From assembly GCA_033239125.1 (NCBI GenBank), contig BSWB01000002.1, positions 54,347,001 to 54,411,000 on the forward strand: a stretch of 64,000 nt of DNA, written 5' to 3'. This document shows positions 32,639 through 43,414 of this stretch, piece after piece. How positions within the stretch are numbered: the stretch's first letter is position 1; each line of letters opens with the position of its first letter. The position numbers were made by a program, and so were the translations under genes. A model generated the notes under the pieces. The model saw only the letters and a program-made list of their open reading frames with translations. It was not told where the DNA came from and made no database searches. The DNA is from Fagopyrum homotropicum (taxonomy: Eukaryota > Streptophyta > Magnoliopsida > Caryophyllales > Polygonaceae).

Positions 32639-33725
32639 GTTCTTGAGTTCCACGGCCGTGGAAGCTCAAGAACAGACCGTGGATTAGGTTCGTCGGCGAT
32701 TCTCTCTAACTCTCAGGGTTCAATCTGTTTACGATCGATCTATCATCATCTAAGCCGCAACTATCAACCATTCACCTTAGAATTGCTAAATGGTTTTAGC
32801 CAACAATAGTCATATTGATATCAAATTCAAAATTTAATAGAATGAAAGATGGAAACTTCCGAAAACCTCTAATAACTTTCAAACCAATATCAAATCCACA
32901 AATCAAGAACAATGGTGTAAATAGATTCGGAATAACACAAACAATCACAATCTTAGATAAGAACGAAGAACGGGATGTCAATCCGTCTTCTAATCAAACC
33001 TAAGGATAAAGATGAAATTTCCTTACGAACAATCTTCCAAATCTTCACTCATTCCGTCATTCCGGAAATCTCAATAGGGCAAAGCGGAATCTCCCACGGT
33101 GATCTAAGCGAAAGCGTAAGCTAGGGTAAACAGCGGTAGCGAAGGTGACGGAATCTCTTTCTTTCCGTCCTTTTATAGGGCTGGATAAAATGCGTCTTTG
33201 GCCCATGTGCGCAGAAGATCGTGGCTTAAAATATTGCGTAAAAGATTGCCAAGATCACGGTCATGGAAGGGTTCCACGCCCGTAATTTAGAGCATGGAAT
33301 TGGATCACGGTTTGTCACAACTCTCCACGGCCGTGTAAGTTGCTGGAATGCACCACGCTCGTCTTGCCAAGGTTCCACGGCCGTGGATTAGAGCGTGGAA
33401 CCTAGTACGGTCGTACTTTAGAGCGTGGAACGTACATAGTTCGTAATCTCCTTTGTTTTTGTGTCATTATTCATCCTAGCATCATCCTTAGCTCCTAGTG
33501 ATGTCCTCAATCCTTGGACATGCTCAATCTATCTCCATTCTCTCTCAATCCGTTCGGAATTAGCTCTTAATTGCCTACAATCAACACAAAGCTTATGTAG
33601 ACCTCTATATCGACCAAATAGATAAACTAACTCACAAATACTTCAATGCTTTATCAATGACTACCATTATGGACGAAATACACTTAGAAAACGTGCCTAA
33701 AATATCACAATATTTCATGCTAACA
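32639..33725 (-). repeat. E3 3' LTR, proximal part
   Basis: On the minus strand it starts TGTTAGCATGAAATATTGTG at 33725 right after the PPT. Motif cluster one is at 33240-33430 (exact palindrome at 33375-33386), a TATA-like site near 33172-33180 (minus CCTATAAAAGG), and cluster two at 32650-32685 (exact palindrome at 32650-32661). The copia insertion point (32639) is about ten bases from this last palindrome. Confidence 0.85.
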
Positions 33726-33764
33726 AATAACCCCATACTTGCCACTTGCTTGTCCCTAAGCAAG
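33726..33764 (-). other. E3 terminal hairpin and polypurine tract
   Basis: On the minus strand: CTTGCTT-AGGGAC-AAGCAAG (33764-33745), then GGCAAGTATGGGGTTATT up to the LTR. Same module as E1, E4 and E5. Confidence 0.8.
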
Positions 33765-35086
33765 GTCTTTCAAAAGCTTTAAAACACAAGTTAGGATGAA
33801 ATATGTGTACCTTCTCAAAGCAAAACTTCTTTTAGATGGATGTGCCTTCTAATCAGTAGATCATTCTCAAACCTTGCTTCATTCGTTTATAAGACTTTCA
33901 TATACATAATCAAAGAGTAAAGAGTAAAGAAAGCTCATGAATTAATCAAACTTCCATGTAAACATCATAACCTTCAAACATTATCAAAATCAATCATAAG
34001 AAACTTCAATTTAGATCACCAAGTCATATATCATTCTCTTGATCTTAAGGACTTTCAAAGAAGGTCTAGAATGCGGGAAGGGAAGGAAAACATTAAGGAA
34101 TGTGGTGCATGAATCCGGGAAAGTGGATAACTACTCTTTTCTTTTTCTCTTGCGGTTTCCGCAGCACTTTCAACTTAGAGCTTCGCTCTCTTCTTTTAAT
34201 TTTTCGACTTTACTTTTGGAGTTATTGATAGAGGTGCACAAAAACCGAAGCCTAGGAGATTGGCGTTTCTCAATTTTTATGAGATTCCTCAAACCCTTAG
34301 CGCACATACCATAATCCGCTAGGAATATCGCTCAATCCGACTTTGGCAAGACACAAACACCCGGCTATGTGAATGGTGCCGAGTTACTCATCGTCATGAT
34401 TGACTTCCCCAAACCTATAATTTCTTTCTATTCTTTTGAATGCAAAATATTGCTTTCATGGCCCTCCCACATCAAACATGCCTTTTTCATTCAACTCCTC
34501 CAAATTCCCGGATAGGTAAAGGAGGTCATTATTTCAATGAGGGGCTAAATGATCAAAGAAAGAAGAAAGAAAATCGAATTGCCTTAATCATTTCAAAAGA
34601 AGCATAAGAACTTTTCATGTGATTTCAACCTTGATTTCTCAACATGATTTAAGCAACATTCATCACATTATGAAATTTGCAAAAGAGGAATAATCAACTC
34701 ATTCAATTCCTTTTCAATTCACTATTTGTTTAAGCATGCGATTGTCATCAAAACTCAATTCACAAGTAGTGATTATCATGGAAATCATCTCTATCCCTAG
34801 AAGCACAAAATTTTCAAAATTTTTCAATTTTTATGGGTTTTTCAAAAGCTTTTTCATGCAATGCAATAATGAAACGTGTAACAATAGAATGAAACATGCA
34901 AGGTAGTCTCAATAGAAGCATACAAAAGTGAGTAAGAGTTATTACAACTATTAGTCACACCCCACCCTATACTTGGAACAAACATTGTCCCTAATGTTCA
35001 AAGAAAAGAAAAAGAAGAAAAGAAAGAAAGAAAAAGAACTCACAAAATGGTGGTGGAGCGGCTAAAACTGTCGATCATCAACGTCG
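33765..35086 (-). other. E3 3' untranslated region
   Basis: No gene. It holds the conserved noncoding block (34230-34400) and, near the ORF, the inner hairpin (34982-34997: ACATT, loop, AATGT) followed on the minus strand by AAGTATAGGGTGGGG (34974-34960). The rest is AT-rich. Confidence 0.75.
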
Positions 35087-36652
35087 TCACTGCGGTGGAG
35101 GCGGAAACGGAGAGAAGTTGGGATCATAGTACCGCCCGAACTGCTGGCGGTAAACGTCTCTCATCATGTGGTCCAGATCATCAGCTCGTGCATCCCTAGC
35201 GTCAGCACGGATCTCCAAAGATCCAACCTTGTCTGAAAGGTCGGTAGCCCACTGTGGCAGCTGCTCGTACCAACCAGGCGGCTGGCTGTACCACGACGGT
35301 GCATCTGAAGGTGCTGGTGCAGGTGGGGCTGTGCATGCCAAGGCGGTGGAGCTCCCATCCAATCCGGCTGCGTCCTATACCAAGCAGGAGGGTCAGCCAT
35401 CCAAGTAGGCCTCTCGCTCACACTAGCGCGGAAAGAGGAAGAGCCAGATGCTCTAGCAGGGCGGGGAGAACGTCTAGGCATGTCGGGAACTGCATCCGGC
35501 TGATCCGAGAATGTACCAAAGTCCTGCGCAGCTCCTCCTCCTCCCTCATAATCATCTCCTCTCATCTCCTCCTCTACAACTGGTGGTGGTGGAACGTAGG
35601 GAGGGGCTACCAATCTGTTCGCATGCATGGCAGCGAACGTCGCCTTCCAGTTATGGCGTCCAGCCATAATGGAATACTCCGGGAGCCACTCAATGCCTCT
35701 CCCGGTCCTACTCTCCCATTGCATAACAGCATATGGTGGACCTCTATGGATGGGGAAGATGATGCCTCTAGTCATGAGGCTGTGGAGTCCTAGGGGGTGT
35801 AGCAGCAATACGTGTGCAAGCAGAGAAATCTACCCCTAACTATCGAGCAAGGTGGGTGACCATCCCACCGTATCCAATGTTGCCAGCCCTCTTATTCTTT
35901 AGCTTGCTCATAGTAGTAGCTAAGAGGGTGGCACAATCAGCAGGTCTACCGTATAGCATACAGTAGAGAAGGAAGAGCTCATCTGTCTTAATCTTTTGAG
36001 GTGTCTCCGTCCTAGGGAAGAGACACTCAAAAAGCACCCTGTGAGCAATCTTCAAGGCTAAGTGATACATCAACATAGCTTTGGTATCAGCTGGCTGCCA
36101 GCGGTCCTCGCTGGCGTAGATCATAGCGATCTCTTCCCAAAAATCCTTGGCGTATACGCCACTGGGGAAACGACCATTGAAGGTCTCATGGAACCCGATG
36201 AAGGCTCCAAACTCTCTAATCGAAAAATCATAGTTTCTTTCCATCAGCCGGAAAGAAACTGTCCTATCAACATGGCTATGCTCAAAGGAAACTACAAATT
36301 CCCTCGTAATCTCCTCATAAGCATCTTCCCGAATAGCGGAGAAGATGACTAAGGCGGCTCTATTCAAAAGCCAAGTGATGTCCCCTATGACATGTAAAGG
36401 CTCTAACTCCTCCAACAGCAGGTATCTAGGTCCTATGACCGTCCTCTTATGCATCCTCTCTAAAGCATCGAGATGATCCTCATGAATGGTAGGGATCCTA
36501 GGGTGAGGTGGTGATGGTGATGATGGAGGTGAAGGGGATGAAGGAGGTGGTACTCTAGAAGAGGAAGTAACATTGTTTTTCCTCTTTTTGTTCTTATCCT
36601 TGTCCTTATTCTTGTCCTTGTTCCTACCGGACACTCTCCTCACAAAATCCAT
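35087..36652 (-). pseudogene. E3 env-position ORF
   Basis: It starts at 36652 (MDFVRRVSGRNKDKNK, a Lys/Asn-rich basic N-terminus), then a Pro/Ser-rich linker, IGPRYLLLEELEPLHV, EDRWQPADTKA, ECLFPRTETPQKIKTDELFLLYCM, DCATLLATTMSKLKNK, and a TAG at 35837-35839 where E5 has a Gln codon. It resumes after a frameshift near 35808 (SLMTRGIIFPIHRGPPYAVM), then SERPTWMADPPAWY. A second frameshift near 35330 gives PSWYSQPPGWYEQLPQW, a coiled-coil-like segment and YRQQFGRYYDPNFSPFPPPP. With three lesions it is a recent pseudogene. No signal peptide or membrane helix is seen. The Trp/Pro repeat in the tail is its odd feature. Confidence 0.8.
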
Positions 36653-37421
36653 GATCGGTCAAAAACCATGGTCTGTTCTTGTCTTTCCACGGCCGTCGAA
36701 CGTACAGTGACCGTGGTTCGTCTCGAAAATTCTCAAAACTAGCAACAATTCACCAAACTTCAGCAACAATCAGTCCTAGACTAATTTCTTCCAATTTCAA
36801 TCAGTTCTCCTACAAATTCTATCAAAAACAAAGCCGAATCGACAAAGAGAGAGAAAGAGCCAAAAACCTAGGTTTTCGGATTTTGGAATCCGAATTGTGG
36901 CTTCTCCGGTGATTTACCGCTCGAATCGTTGCTTGGATCTTGATGGTGATCAGATTTGCTTCAGTTTAGGTCAAAGAATCGTTAAAAATGATTAACGAAC
37001 GAAGATTTGGGAGGAAGGGCGTGGAATCGGCGATTTGGGCGTAATTTTGGGTTGTGGTGTTGTGTTTTGTGAAGAAACGTGGTTTATATAGTGGCCGTAA
37101 AAATTTTTGAAAATCACGGTCTGTCGGGGGGTTCCACGGCCGTGGAAATGTATGGAACGGTGGTTTTGGTGATTTTTCTCAGGCTTTTGGAAATTACGGT
37201 CACTGTAGCTGTCACGGTCTAAACCACGGCCGTGGAACTCTCTGTAATGCTCCAAAGTCCAAGTTTCGTCACTTTTCTTCAAACTTTCTCTTCCCCTTTC
37301 CTTTTCCACTGTTCCTACATCCAAAAACACGAACATACCGGAAGGTATCGAAGGCAAAACAAAGCAAAAACGTCTACACTAACTAATCTATGAATCAAAA
37401 GCAAAAACGTAAATGCAATAC
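36653..37421 (-). promoter_or_regulatory. E3 internal promoter-like region before the env-position ORF
   Basis: On the minus strand from pol: two exact CCACGGCCGTGG palindromes (37224-37235 and 37134-37145) with half sites, then a TATA-like CTATATAAACC (about 37092-37082), then about 360 bp lower a second cluster (36685-36720: CCACGGCCGTCG and GACCGTGG variants) beside the ORF start. Same order as in E1, E5 and the LTRs. No other ORF. Confidence 0.5.
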
Positions 37422-37439
37422 CTTGGGTTGCCTCCCAAG
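37422..37439 (-). other. E3 post-pol hairpin
   Basis: On the minus strand CTTGGG-AGGCAA-CCCAAG, followed by GTATTGC, identical to E1 at 12383-12400 and preceded by AAGCGCTT. Confidence 0.7.
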
Positions 37440-37480
37440 AAGCGCTTTGTTTAAGGTCCGTAGCTAGACCAAATTCGCAC

Positions 37481-38720
37481 TTATTCGAGTGTGGTGGGCG
37501 CGAACTCTTCAGCTTGGAGTTCCGGTGTATACTTCTTGAGTCGTTGACCGTTCACCTTAAAGCTTCCGCCCGTTTCACCCCATACTTCAACTGCACCATG
37601 GGGAAAAATACGTTTGATTAGAAAAGGTCCGATCCAATGATATTTAAGCTTACCTGGAAAGAGACGAAGCCTTGAATTGAAGAGGGGAACTTGATCTCCC
37701 TCTTTGAAGTCCTTTGGAATGATATGCTTATCATGCCAACGCTTTGCTCTTTCTTTGTAGATCTTGGCGTTTTTGTAAGCGTTCAAGCGAAGTTCTTCAA
37801 GCTCATTTAGGTCCAAGAGACGCTTCTCTCCCGCTTCCTTCATGCTGAAATTTAGCCACTTGATTGCCCAAAATGCCTTGTGCTCCAACTCTACCGGTAG
37901 GTGACAAGACTTCCCATACACAAGGTGTTATGGTGTGGTTCCGATGGGAGTCTTATACGCAGTCTGGTACGCCCATAATGCATCATCTAGCTTCAAGGAT
38001 CAATCCTTCCTAGTCCTTGAAACCGTCTTCTCTAGGATTCCTTTGATCTCCCGGTTTGAGATCTTAACTTGTCCACTAGTTTGTGGATGATAAGGGGTGG
38101 CGATCTTTTGAGTCACCCCATACTTAGCTAGAAGAGCTTCGAAGCGCAGGGCAATGAAGTGAGAGCCTCCATAAACTAATGATGGTCCGTGGTGTCCCAA
38201 ATCGTGGGAAAATGGTCTTGTAAAAGAACTTGACCACTACCATGGCATCATTGGTGGGAGAGGCAATCGCTTCAACCCATCTTGAAACATAATCGACCGC
38301 TAAAAGTTTGTATTGGTTACCACAAGATGATAGGAATGGTCCCATGAAGTCTACTCCCCAAACGTCAAAGATCTACACCTCTTGGATGTTGTTGAGAGGC
38401 ATCTCATTCCTCCTAGATATATTTCTTGTTCTTTGACAAGCATCGCAGCAGGAAACAAAGGTTTGCACATCTTTAAATAGTGTAGGCCAAAAGAATCCAG
38501 ATTGCAATACCATAGCGCTAGTCTTGTTCGAACTAGCATGTCCTCCACAAGGTAGTGAATGACAATGGCGGATGACACTTTGCATCTCATCTTCCGGCAC
38601 ACATCGCTGAATAATGCCATCCGGACCTCTCTTAAAGAGGAGAGGTTCATTCCAAAAGTATTCCCGAACATCCTTAAAGAACTTCTTTCTTTGTGCGTAG
38701 GATAATCCGGGCAGTATTTC
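37481..38720 (-). pseudogene. E3 integrase, broken
   Basis: It begins after the TAG at 38721-38723 that ends the RT-RNase H frame. HHCC zinc finger (HCHSLPCGGH, CDACQR), then a TAG in QEV*IF (about 38375), GVDFMGPF with the first catalytic Asp, and a frameshift near 38190 that destroys the second Asp (ISDGG in E4). SGQVKISNREIKGILEK follows with the Glu, then stops near 38000 and 37925, then an intact C-terminus with RLRLFPGKLK and KRIFPHGAVEVWGE to 37481. It would have inserted element DNA into the genome. Confidence 0.85.
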
Positions 38721-40406
38721 CTAACAACCCAAATAGTTAACAAAATCAGCAAACCATGGTTCGTTACCTTTGGAGATCACATCGATGCACTCCTCTATAA
38801 TGTGTAAATGCTCGTCCGGGAAGGAGTCATCTATAGGTAGGTGGTCGTCCTCTAGATGTGTTAGGCGACTCAAATGATCCGCAATAGAATTTTCCGAACC
38901 CTTCTTGTCGCGGATCTCTAGATCGAATTCTTGTAGGAGAAGAATCCATCTAATTAGCCTTGGCTTCACATCCTTCTTTGCAAGGAGGTACCGGCTCGCA
39001 GCATGATCCGTGTATACAATCACCTTTGCACCTACAAGATAAGAGCGAAACTTGTCAATTGCATAGACAATAGCTAAAAATTCCTTTTCCGTAGTGGCGT
39101 AGTTGAGCTGCGCTTCATCTAGCGTCTTGCTAGCGTAGTATATGGCATGGGTTCGTCCGTCCTTTCTTTGTCCAAGGACAGCTCCTATAGCTACGTCACT
39201 TGCGTCACACATAACCTCAAAGGGAAGGTTCCAATCCGGAGGTTGGATAATCGGAGCTGAAATTAGAGCTTCCCGAATCATATTGAACGCATCTAAACAT
39301 TCCTGCGAAAACTCAAAAACTGCATCCTTCATCAATAGATTAGAAAGCGGTTTTGATATTTTAGAGAAGTTATTTATGAAGCGTCTATAAAATCCAGCAT
39401 GTCTTAGAAAACTTCTTATCCCTTTCACCGAAGTTGGGGGAGGAAGCTTTTCTATTGTCTCTATTTTAGCCTTATCAACCTCAATCCCTCTACTAGAGAT
39501 TAAGTGTCCTAATACAATGCCTTCCTTCACCATGAATTGACACTTCTCCCAATTAAGAACTAGGTTAGTGTCTTCACACCTTTGTAACACAAGAGCAAGG
39601 TTAGAAAGACAATTGTCAAAAGAGGAACCATAAACGGAGAAGTCATCCATAAAAACCTCCATGATTTCCTCTATATATTCGGAGAAGATGGCCATCATGC
39701 ACCTTTGAAAGGTGGATGGGGCGTTGCAAAGCCCGAACGGCATCCTCCTATAGGCGAACGTACCCCATGGGCACGTGAATGTGGTATTCTCTTGATCATC
39801 CGGGTGTATCGGAATCTGAAAGAAACCACTATAACCGTCAAGATAGCAAAAGTGCGAATGTTGCGCAAATCTTTCAAGCATTTGGTCGATGAAGGGTAGT
39901 GGGAAGTGATCCTTCCTCGTCGCGTTGTTTAGCTTACGGTAGTCTATGCACATCCGCTATCCTGTTACGGTTCGGGTAGGAATGAGTTCGTTATTCTTGT
40001 TGGTGATGACCGTCATTCCTCCCTTCTTCGGAACCACTTGTACCGGACTCACCCACTTGCTATCGGAGATAGGGTAGATGATACCTGCATCAAGAAGTTT
40101 AAGAATTTCCTTCTTGACAACCTCCTTCATGGTCGGATTTAACCGCCTTTGAGGTTGTCGCGAAGTCCTAAAGTCCTCTTCCATTAATATCTTATGCATG
40201 CATAGGGAAGGTTTGATTCCAACTAAGTCCTCTATAGTATATCCTACAGCTTTTCTATGTTTCCTAAGGACAACCATGAGCTTACTATGCTCATCTATGC
40301 TTAAATCGGAACTAACAATTACCGGAAAGGTAGAATTAGGTCCAAGAAATGCGTACCTTAGATGAGTAGGAAGTGGCTTCAATTCCATGACTATCGGAGT
40401 TTCCAA
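38721..40406 (-). pseudogene. E3 reverse transcriptase and RNase H, two stops
   Basis: The frame is continuous with gag-protease but preceded by TAA (40407-40409) and interrupted by TAG at 39954-39956, where a Trp codon stands in E1 (TVTGW). RT: ELKPLPTHL, KEVVKKEILKLLD, CIDYRKLNNATRKDHFPLPF, FQIPIHPDDQ, MPFGLCNAPSTFQRCMMAIF and MDDFSVYGSSFDNCL. RNase H: VMCDASDVAIGAVLGQ, YASKTLDEAQ, VYTDHAASRYLL and SENSIADHLSRL. Apart from the stops all catalytic residues look intact. The TAG at the RNase H-integrase border (38721-38723) is shared with E5. Confidence 0.9.
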
Positions 40407-40409
40407 TGG

Positions 40410-43391
40410 TTATTGAGGAGCGTCCGATGCTTCCTTAGAAGTGTCTAAGGGTGTAGAAGGTGTGGGAGAAGAATCAAGAGAAGTTGAGGAATAGGCACAA
40501 TTACCTTCGGAATCACCCAAAATTACGGCCTCTCTGACTTCTCCACGGCCGTGATTTTGGGCGTGGAAAGTAAATATGGTGGCTCTGTTTCCTCCACGGC
40601 CGTGTAACCCTCTGGAGTTCTCCACGCTTTTGTTGGTGAAATCCACGGCCGTGGAATATAGTGTATGACCGTGGATCCGTACGTTCTCTGCCTCGTCGTG
40701 GAGTTTCTCAAACTCTTCTTCACATACTTCTTCTTGCGCTTCTAAGGCTTCAATTGCCTCATTGCACTCTTCTTCTTCCCCTACATCCATTAGACTCATA
40801 GTAATAACCTTTTGCAAAGGATCTTTGAAGAGAATAACACTTACCTCCTCTCTAGACAACCCTTCTTCATCTTGGATATTGAATATATCATCATCAAAGA
40901 TTGGTTCCTTCACTAAGGTGGAAAGAACGAACTCTACCTTCTCTTCTCCTATGTCAAAGGCGAGTCTAGCATTCTTGCAATCGACTATGCAGCCGGATGT
41001 TGCAAGAAACGGTCTTCCGAGAATGATCAGGACCGGACTATCTACACGAATGTCAAGCACAACAAAATCTATAGGAACATAGAATTTACCTAGCTTGACC
41101 GGGACGTCTTCAACAATACTGACGGGACGAGTTATGGATCGATCCGCCATGTACAACGTCATCTTCACCGGTTTAAGATCACCTAAACCGATCTTCCTAC
41201 ATAATGCAAGTGGTATGATGCTCACACTTGCTCCTAAGTCACATAGTGCATCATATGTGACATCTCCCACTCCTATGGGAATACAAAATGACCCCGGATC
41301 ATTTAGCTTTGGGGGCATCTTCTCCTTCATGGTTTTGATAAGATTCGAAGAATCCGAACTCATCTTAACCTCTCCAAAATCCTCTAGCTTTCTCGTGTTA
41401 GAGAGGATTTCCTTTAAGAACTTACCATAAGCCGGCATACCTACAATAGCATCAATGAAAGGTATATTAATATGTAGCTTGCTCAGGAGTTCTATAAACT
41501 TACCGAATTGTTTATCTAGATGCGCTCTTGCTCTAGATTGCGGGAACGGTAGGGGAGGTTTGTAAGCTGGGGGAGGAACGTAGACATCTTCCTTCTCCTT
41601 CCCCATTTTTTTCCCTTTCTCAACGGGGACTTCTACAAACTTAGGCTGCGGGTCGGTAGTTGTTATTCTACTCCTAGTTGTGATTGCCATCACCCTTCCT
41701 TTTGGGTTGTCCTCCGTCTTTCTTGGAAGTTTCCCTTGATTCCTAGGAACTTCCTCCGCATGGCCGAACATTTGGTTTTCTAAAACCTTTTGGGCTTTAT
41801 CAACCTTAGTAATGTGATCATCAACCTTGATGATGCGAGTCTCCAACCCTTGAAGCTTTCCCAAAATCGTTTCCAACATGGGATCGGGCTTCTCTTTCCC
41901 CGAAGTGCTTCGACCATTAGATGTTTGCCCCTGGCTTTTCAAAGGAGTGGAAGAAGAGGAAGGTGGAGTTAGTGAATTTTCCTGAATTGGAAGGATAAGA
42001 ATTACCGGATGATTGGAGCGCCAATTGTTGTTGTTTGAACCCCTATTGTTGTTCCAATTGTTGTTCCGGTTGTTGTTGTTGTTGTTTTTCCAATTATTCC
42101 GGTTGTTGTTCCGGTTGTTGCGGTTGGTATTCTCATTACCGTTGTGGTTATTGTTGTTGCCTAAATAACCCACATCTTGCTCCTTGTGCTTCGGAAAGTT
42201 GGTTTTGATGGCTTCCTTCAACTCTTTAAACTCCGTGTCGAGAGAAAAGATTTGAGTTTGAGCTGCTTGTGATAACTTTGCTCCTTGATCTACTTGATTC
42301 GCCTCCACTTTCCTATGAGAATACTTCTCTATAACTCGCGCTTGCTTCTCAATGAAGTCCCAAGCGTCATCTTCCCTCATGTCCATGAATGTACCACATG
42401 AAAGGGATTGGAGCTTGAATTGTGTCTCCACATCCAGCCCCTTATAATATATCTCCAATAATGCAAGTTTGGATATGCCATGATGAGGGCAATCTAATAG
42501 CAAATCCTGAAATCTTTCCCAAGATTGAAACAAACTTTCGTTAGATCTCATAGAAAATGCGTTAATCTTACCTCTTAGTTCCGCCGTTTTGGATGGCGGA
42601 AAGAACTTAGTGAGGAACTCCGCAGAAAGATCCTCCCATGTTTCAAGCTTTCCACTTGGAAGAGCTTGATACCAAGACAATGCTTTCCCCTTCAAGGAGA
42701 AGAAGAAAGGCTTGAGTTTGTAGTTGTTGGTAGTTGCGTTCTTAGGCTTCATTGTCTCCATCATAATCTCAAAGTTTTGTAGATGTTGGTGTGGAGATTC
42801 AGCACTTGTTCCACCAAATTGGTTTTGGCGAACAATGGTAATAACATGAGGGTTGAAGCTAAACCCTTGTGCATCGTCAACATCAAAGTTCACACCCAAA
42901 CGGCGTGGTTGCTGCGTTGGATCCATCCTTTGGCCAAGAGTTCTTGGCTCCTCGTCCACGCGTTCGATCCTCGCATTCCTAGGTGGAACACGGCGATTTG
43001 CAGCTGACCGTGGATATAATGGATTCACATTGATCGTGGGATCAATTTCCTCTAGTGGTGGCATGGAGGAGTCGCTATCCTCATTGGATGAGTTGGCTCT
43101 AACCGATCTTCCCGGTCTCCTCCTTTTCTTTTTCTCCTTGAGGATGTTTATTTCCAGCCTCATTTGGAACATCATGTCCGTTAGATCATCAACCTTCATT
43201 TGATGACGATCCGTTTCTTCCCTACGAGTCTTCTCACTCCATTGGAGTTGAGCTTCCTTTTCCGCTAACTCCGATTGGAGGTCACGCTCTCTTTCTTCAG
43301 CCATTTTTATTTCATTTCGCTTTCTCCTCAAAGTCCTCTCAAGCTCTTGATCAAGAGGTAAGAAGTCTTCGTTATTCCTAGACCCGCGCAT
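40410..43391 (-). CDS. E3 Gag and aspartic protease, intact 993-codon frame
   Basis: It starts at ATG 43391 (MRGSRNNEDFLPLDQELE), aligned with the Gag starts of E1 and E2. Coiled-coil-like N-terminus (20-90), acidic DSSMPPLEEID (about 107-117), LGQRMDPTQQPRRLGVNFD (about 151-169), Gag core (about 185-345: SPHQHLQNFEIMMET, LSWYQALPSGKLETW, FFPPSKTAELRGK, LLLDCPHHGIS). An Asn-rich tail (about 412-462) stands where a zinc knuckle is usual; the ITTRS motif is near 570; protease has ALCDLGASVSIIPL with D-L-G-A and ILGRPFLATSGC. The linker to RT (last 150 codons) holds three near-exact palindromes (40543-40654). TAA stops it at 40407-40409. Confidence 0.9.
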   Translation of the reverse strand: MRGSRNNEDFLPLDQELERTLRRKRNEIKMAEERERDLQSELAEKEAQLQWSEKTRREETDRHQMKVDDLTDMMFQMRLEINILKEKKKRRRPGRSVRANSSNEDSDSSMPPLEEIDPTINVNPLYPRSAANRRVPPRNARIERVDEEPRTLGQRMDPTQQPRRLGVNFDVDDAQGFSFNPHVITIVRQNQFGGTSAESPHQHLQNFEIMMETMKPKNATTNNYKLKPFFFSLKGKALSWYQALPSGKLETWEDLSAEFLTKFFPPSKTAELRGKINAFSMRSNESLFQSWERFQDLLLDCPHHGISKLALLEIYYKGLDVETQFKLQSLSCGTFMDMREDDAWDFIEKQARVIEKYSHRKVEANQVDQGAKLSQAAQTQIFSLDTEFKELKEAIKTNFPKHKEQDVGYLGNNNNHNGNENTNRNNRNNNRNNWKNNNNNNRNNNWNNNRGSNNNNWRSNHPVILILPIQENSLTPPSSSSTPLKSQGQTSNGRSTSGKEKPDPMLETILGKLQGLETRIIKVDDHITKVDKAQKVLENQMFGHAEEVPRNQGKLPRKTEDNPKGRVMAITTRSRITTTDPQPKFVEVPVEKGKKMGKEKEDVYVPPPAYKPPLPFPQSRARAHLDKQFGKFIELLSKLHINIPFIDAIVGMPAYGKFLKEILSNTRKLEDFGEVKMSSDSSNLIKTMKEKMPPKLNDPGSFCIPIGVGDVTYDALCDLGASVSIIPLALCRKIGLGDLKPVKMTLYMADRSITRPVSIVEDVPVKLGKFYVPIDFVVLDIRVDSPVLIILGRPFLATSGCIVDCKNARLAFDIGEEKVEFVLSTLVKEPIFDDDIFNIQDEEGLSREEVSVILFKDPLQKVITMSLMDVGEEEECNEAIEALEAQEEVCEEEFEKLHDEAENVRIHGHTLYSTAVDFTNKSVENSRGLHGRGGNRATIFTFHAQNHGRGEVREAVILGDSEGNCAYSSTSLDSSPTPSTPLDTSKEASDAPQ
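40537..40680 (-). repeat. Palindrome cluster inside the E3 coding linker
   Basis: CCACGGCCGTGA (40542), CCACGGCCGTGT (40593) and the exact CCACGGCCGTGG (40643-40654), with half sites GGGCGTGG and GACCGTGG between them, in about 140 bp of coding sequence between protease and RT. E4 has a similar cluster at the same place (48125-48235). Confidence 0.85.
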
Positions 43392-43414
43392 ACACTCGAA
43401 AAGATATCAAATAA

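Larger units (their letters stand above)
24554..43414 (-). mobile_element. E3: Athila-like element carrying a nested copia element
   Basis: On the minus strand: gag and protease (43391-40410), RT-RNase H, integrase (to 37481), an internal promoter-like region, the env-position ORF (36652-35087), 3' untranslated modules, PPT (33726-33741) and the 3' LTR. The LTR is split by the copia element into 33725-32639 and 25156-24554. The normal 5' LTR is replaced by a gamma LTR (43415-45191). The PBS and most of the leader are deleted, so the copy cannot replicate. Confidence 0.85.

Noticed and set aside
35254..35793. 179-codon plus-strand frame opposite the E3 env-position ORF
   Set aside because: Antisense to the conserved protein; Ser/Arg-rich composition results from the complementary strand.
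35087..36652. Calling the env-position ORF a viral envelope protein
   Set aside because: No signal peptide, transmembrane segment or fusion-like region was seen in any of four copies; only the position fits.
40762..41430. Plus-strand frames opposite the E3 protease
   Set aside because: Antisense shadows of the intact gag-protease frame.
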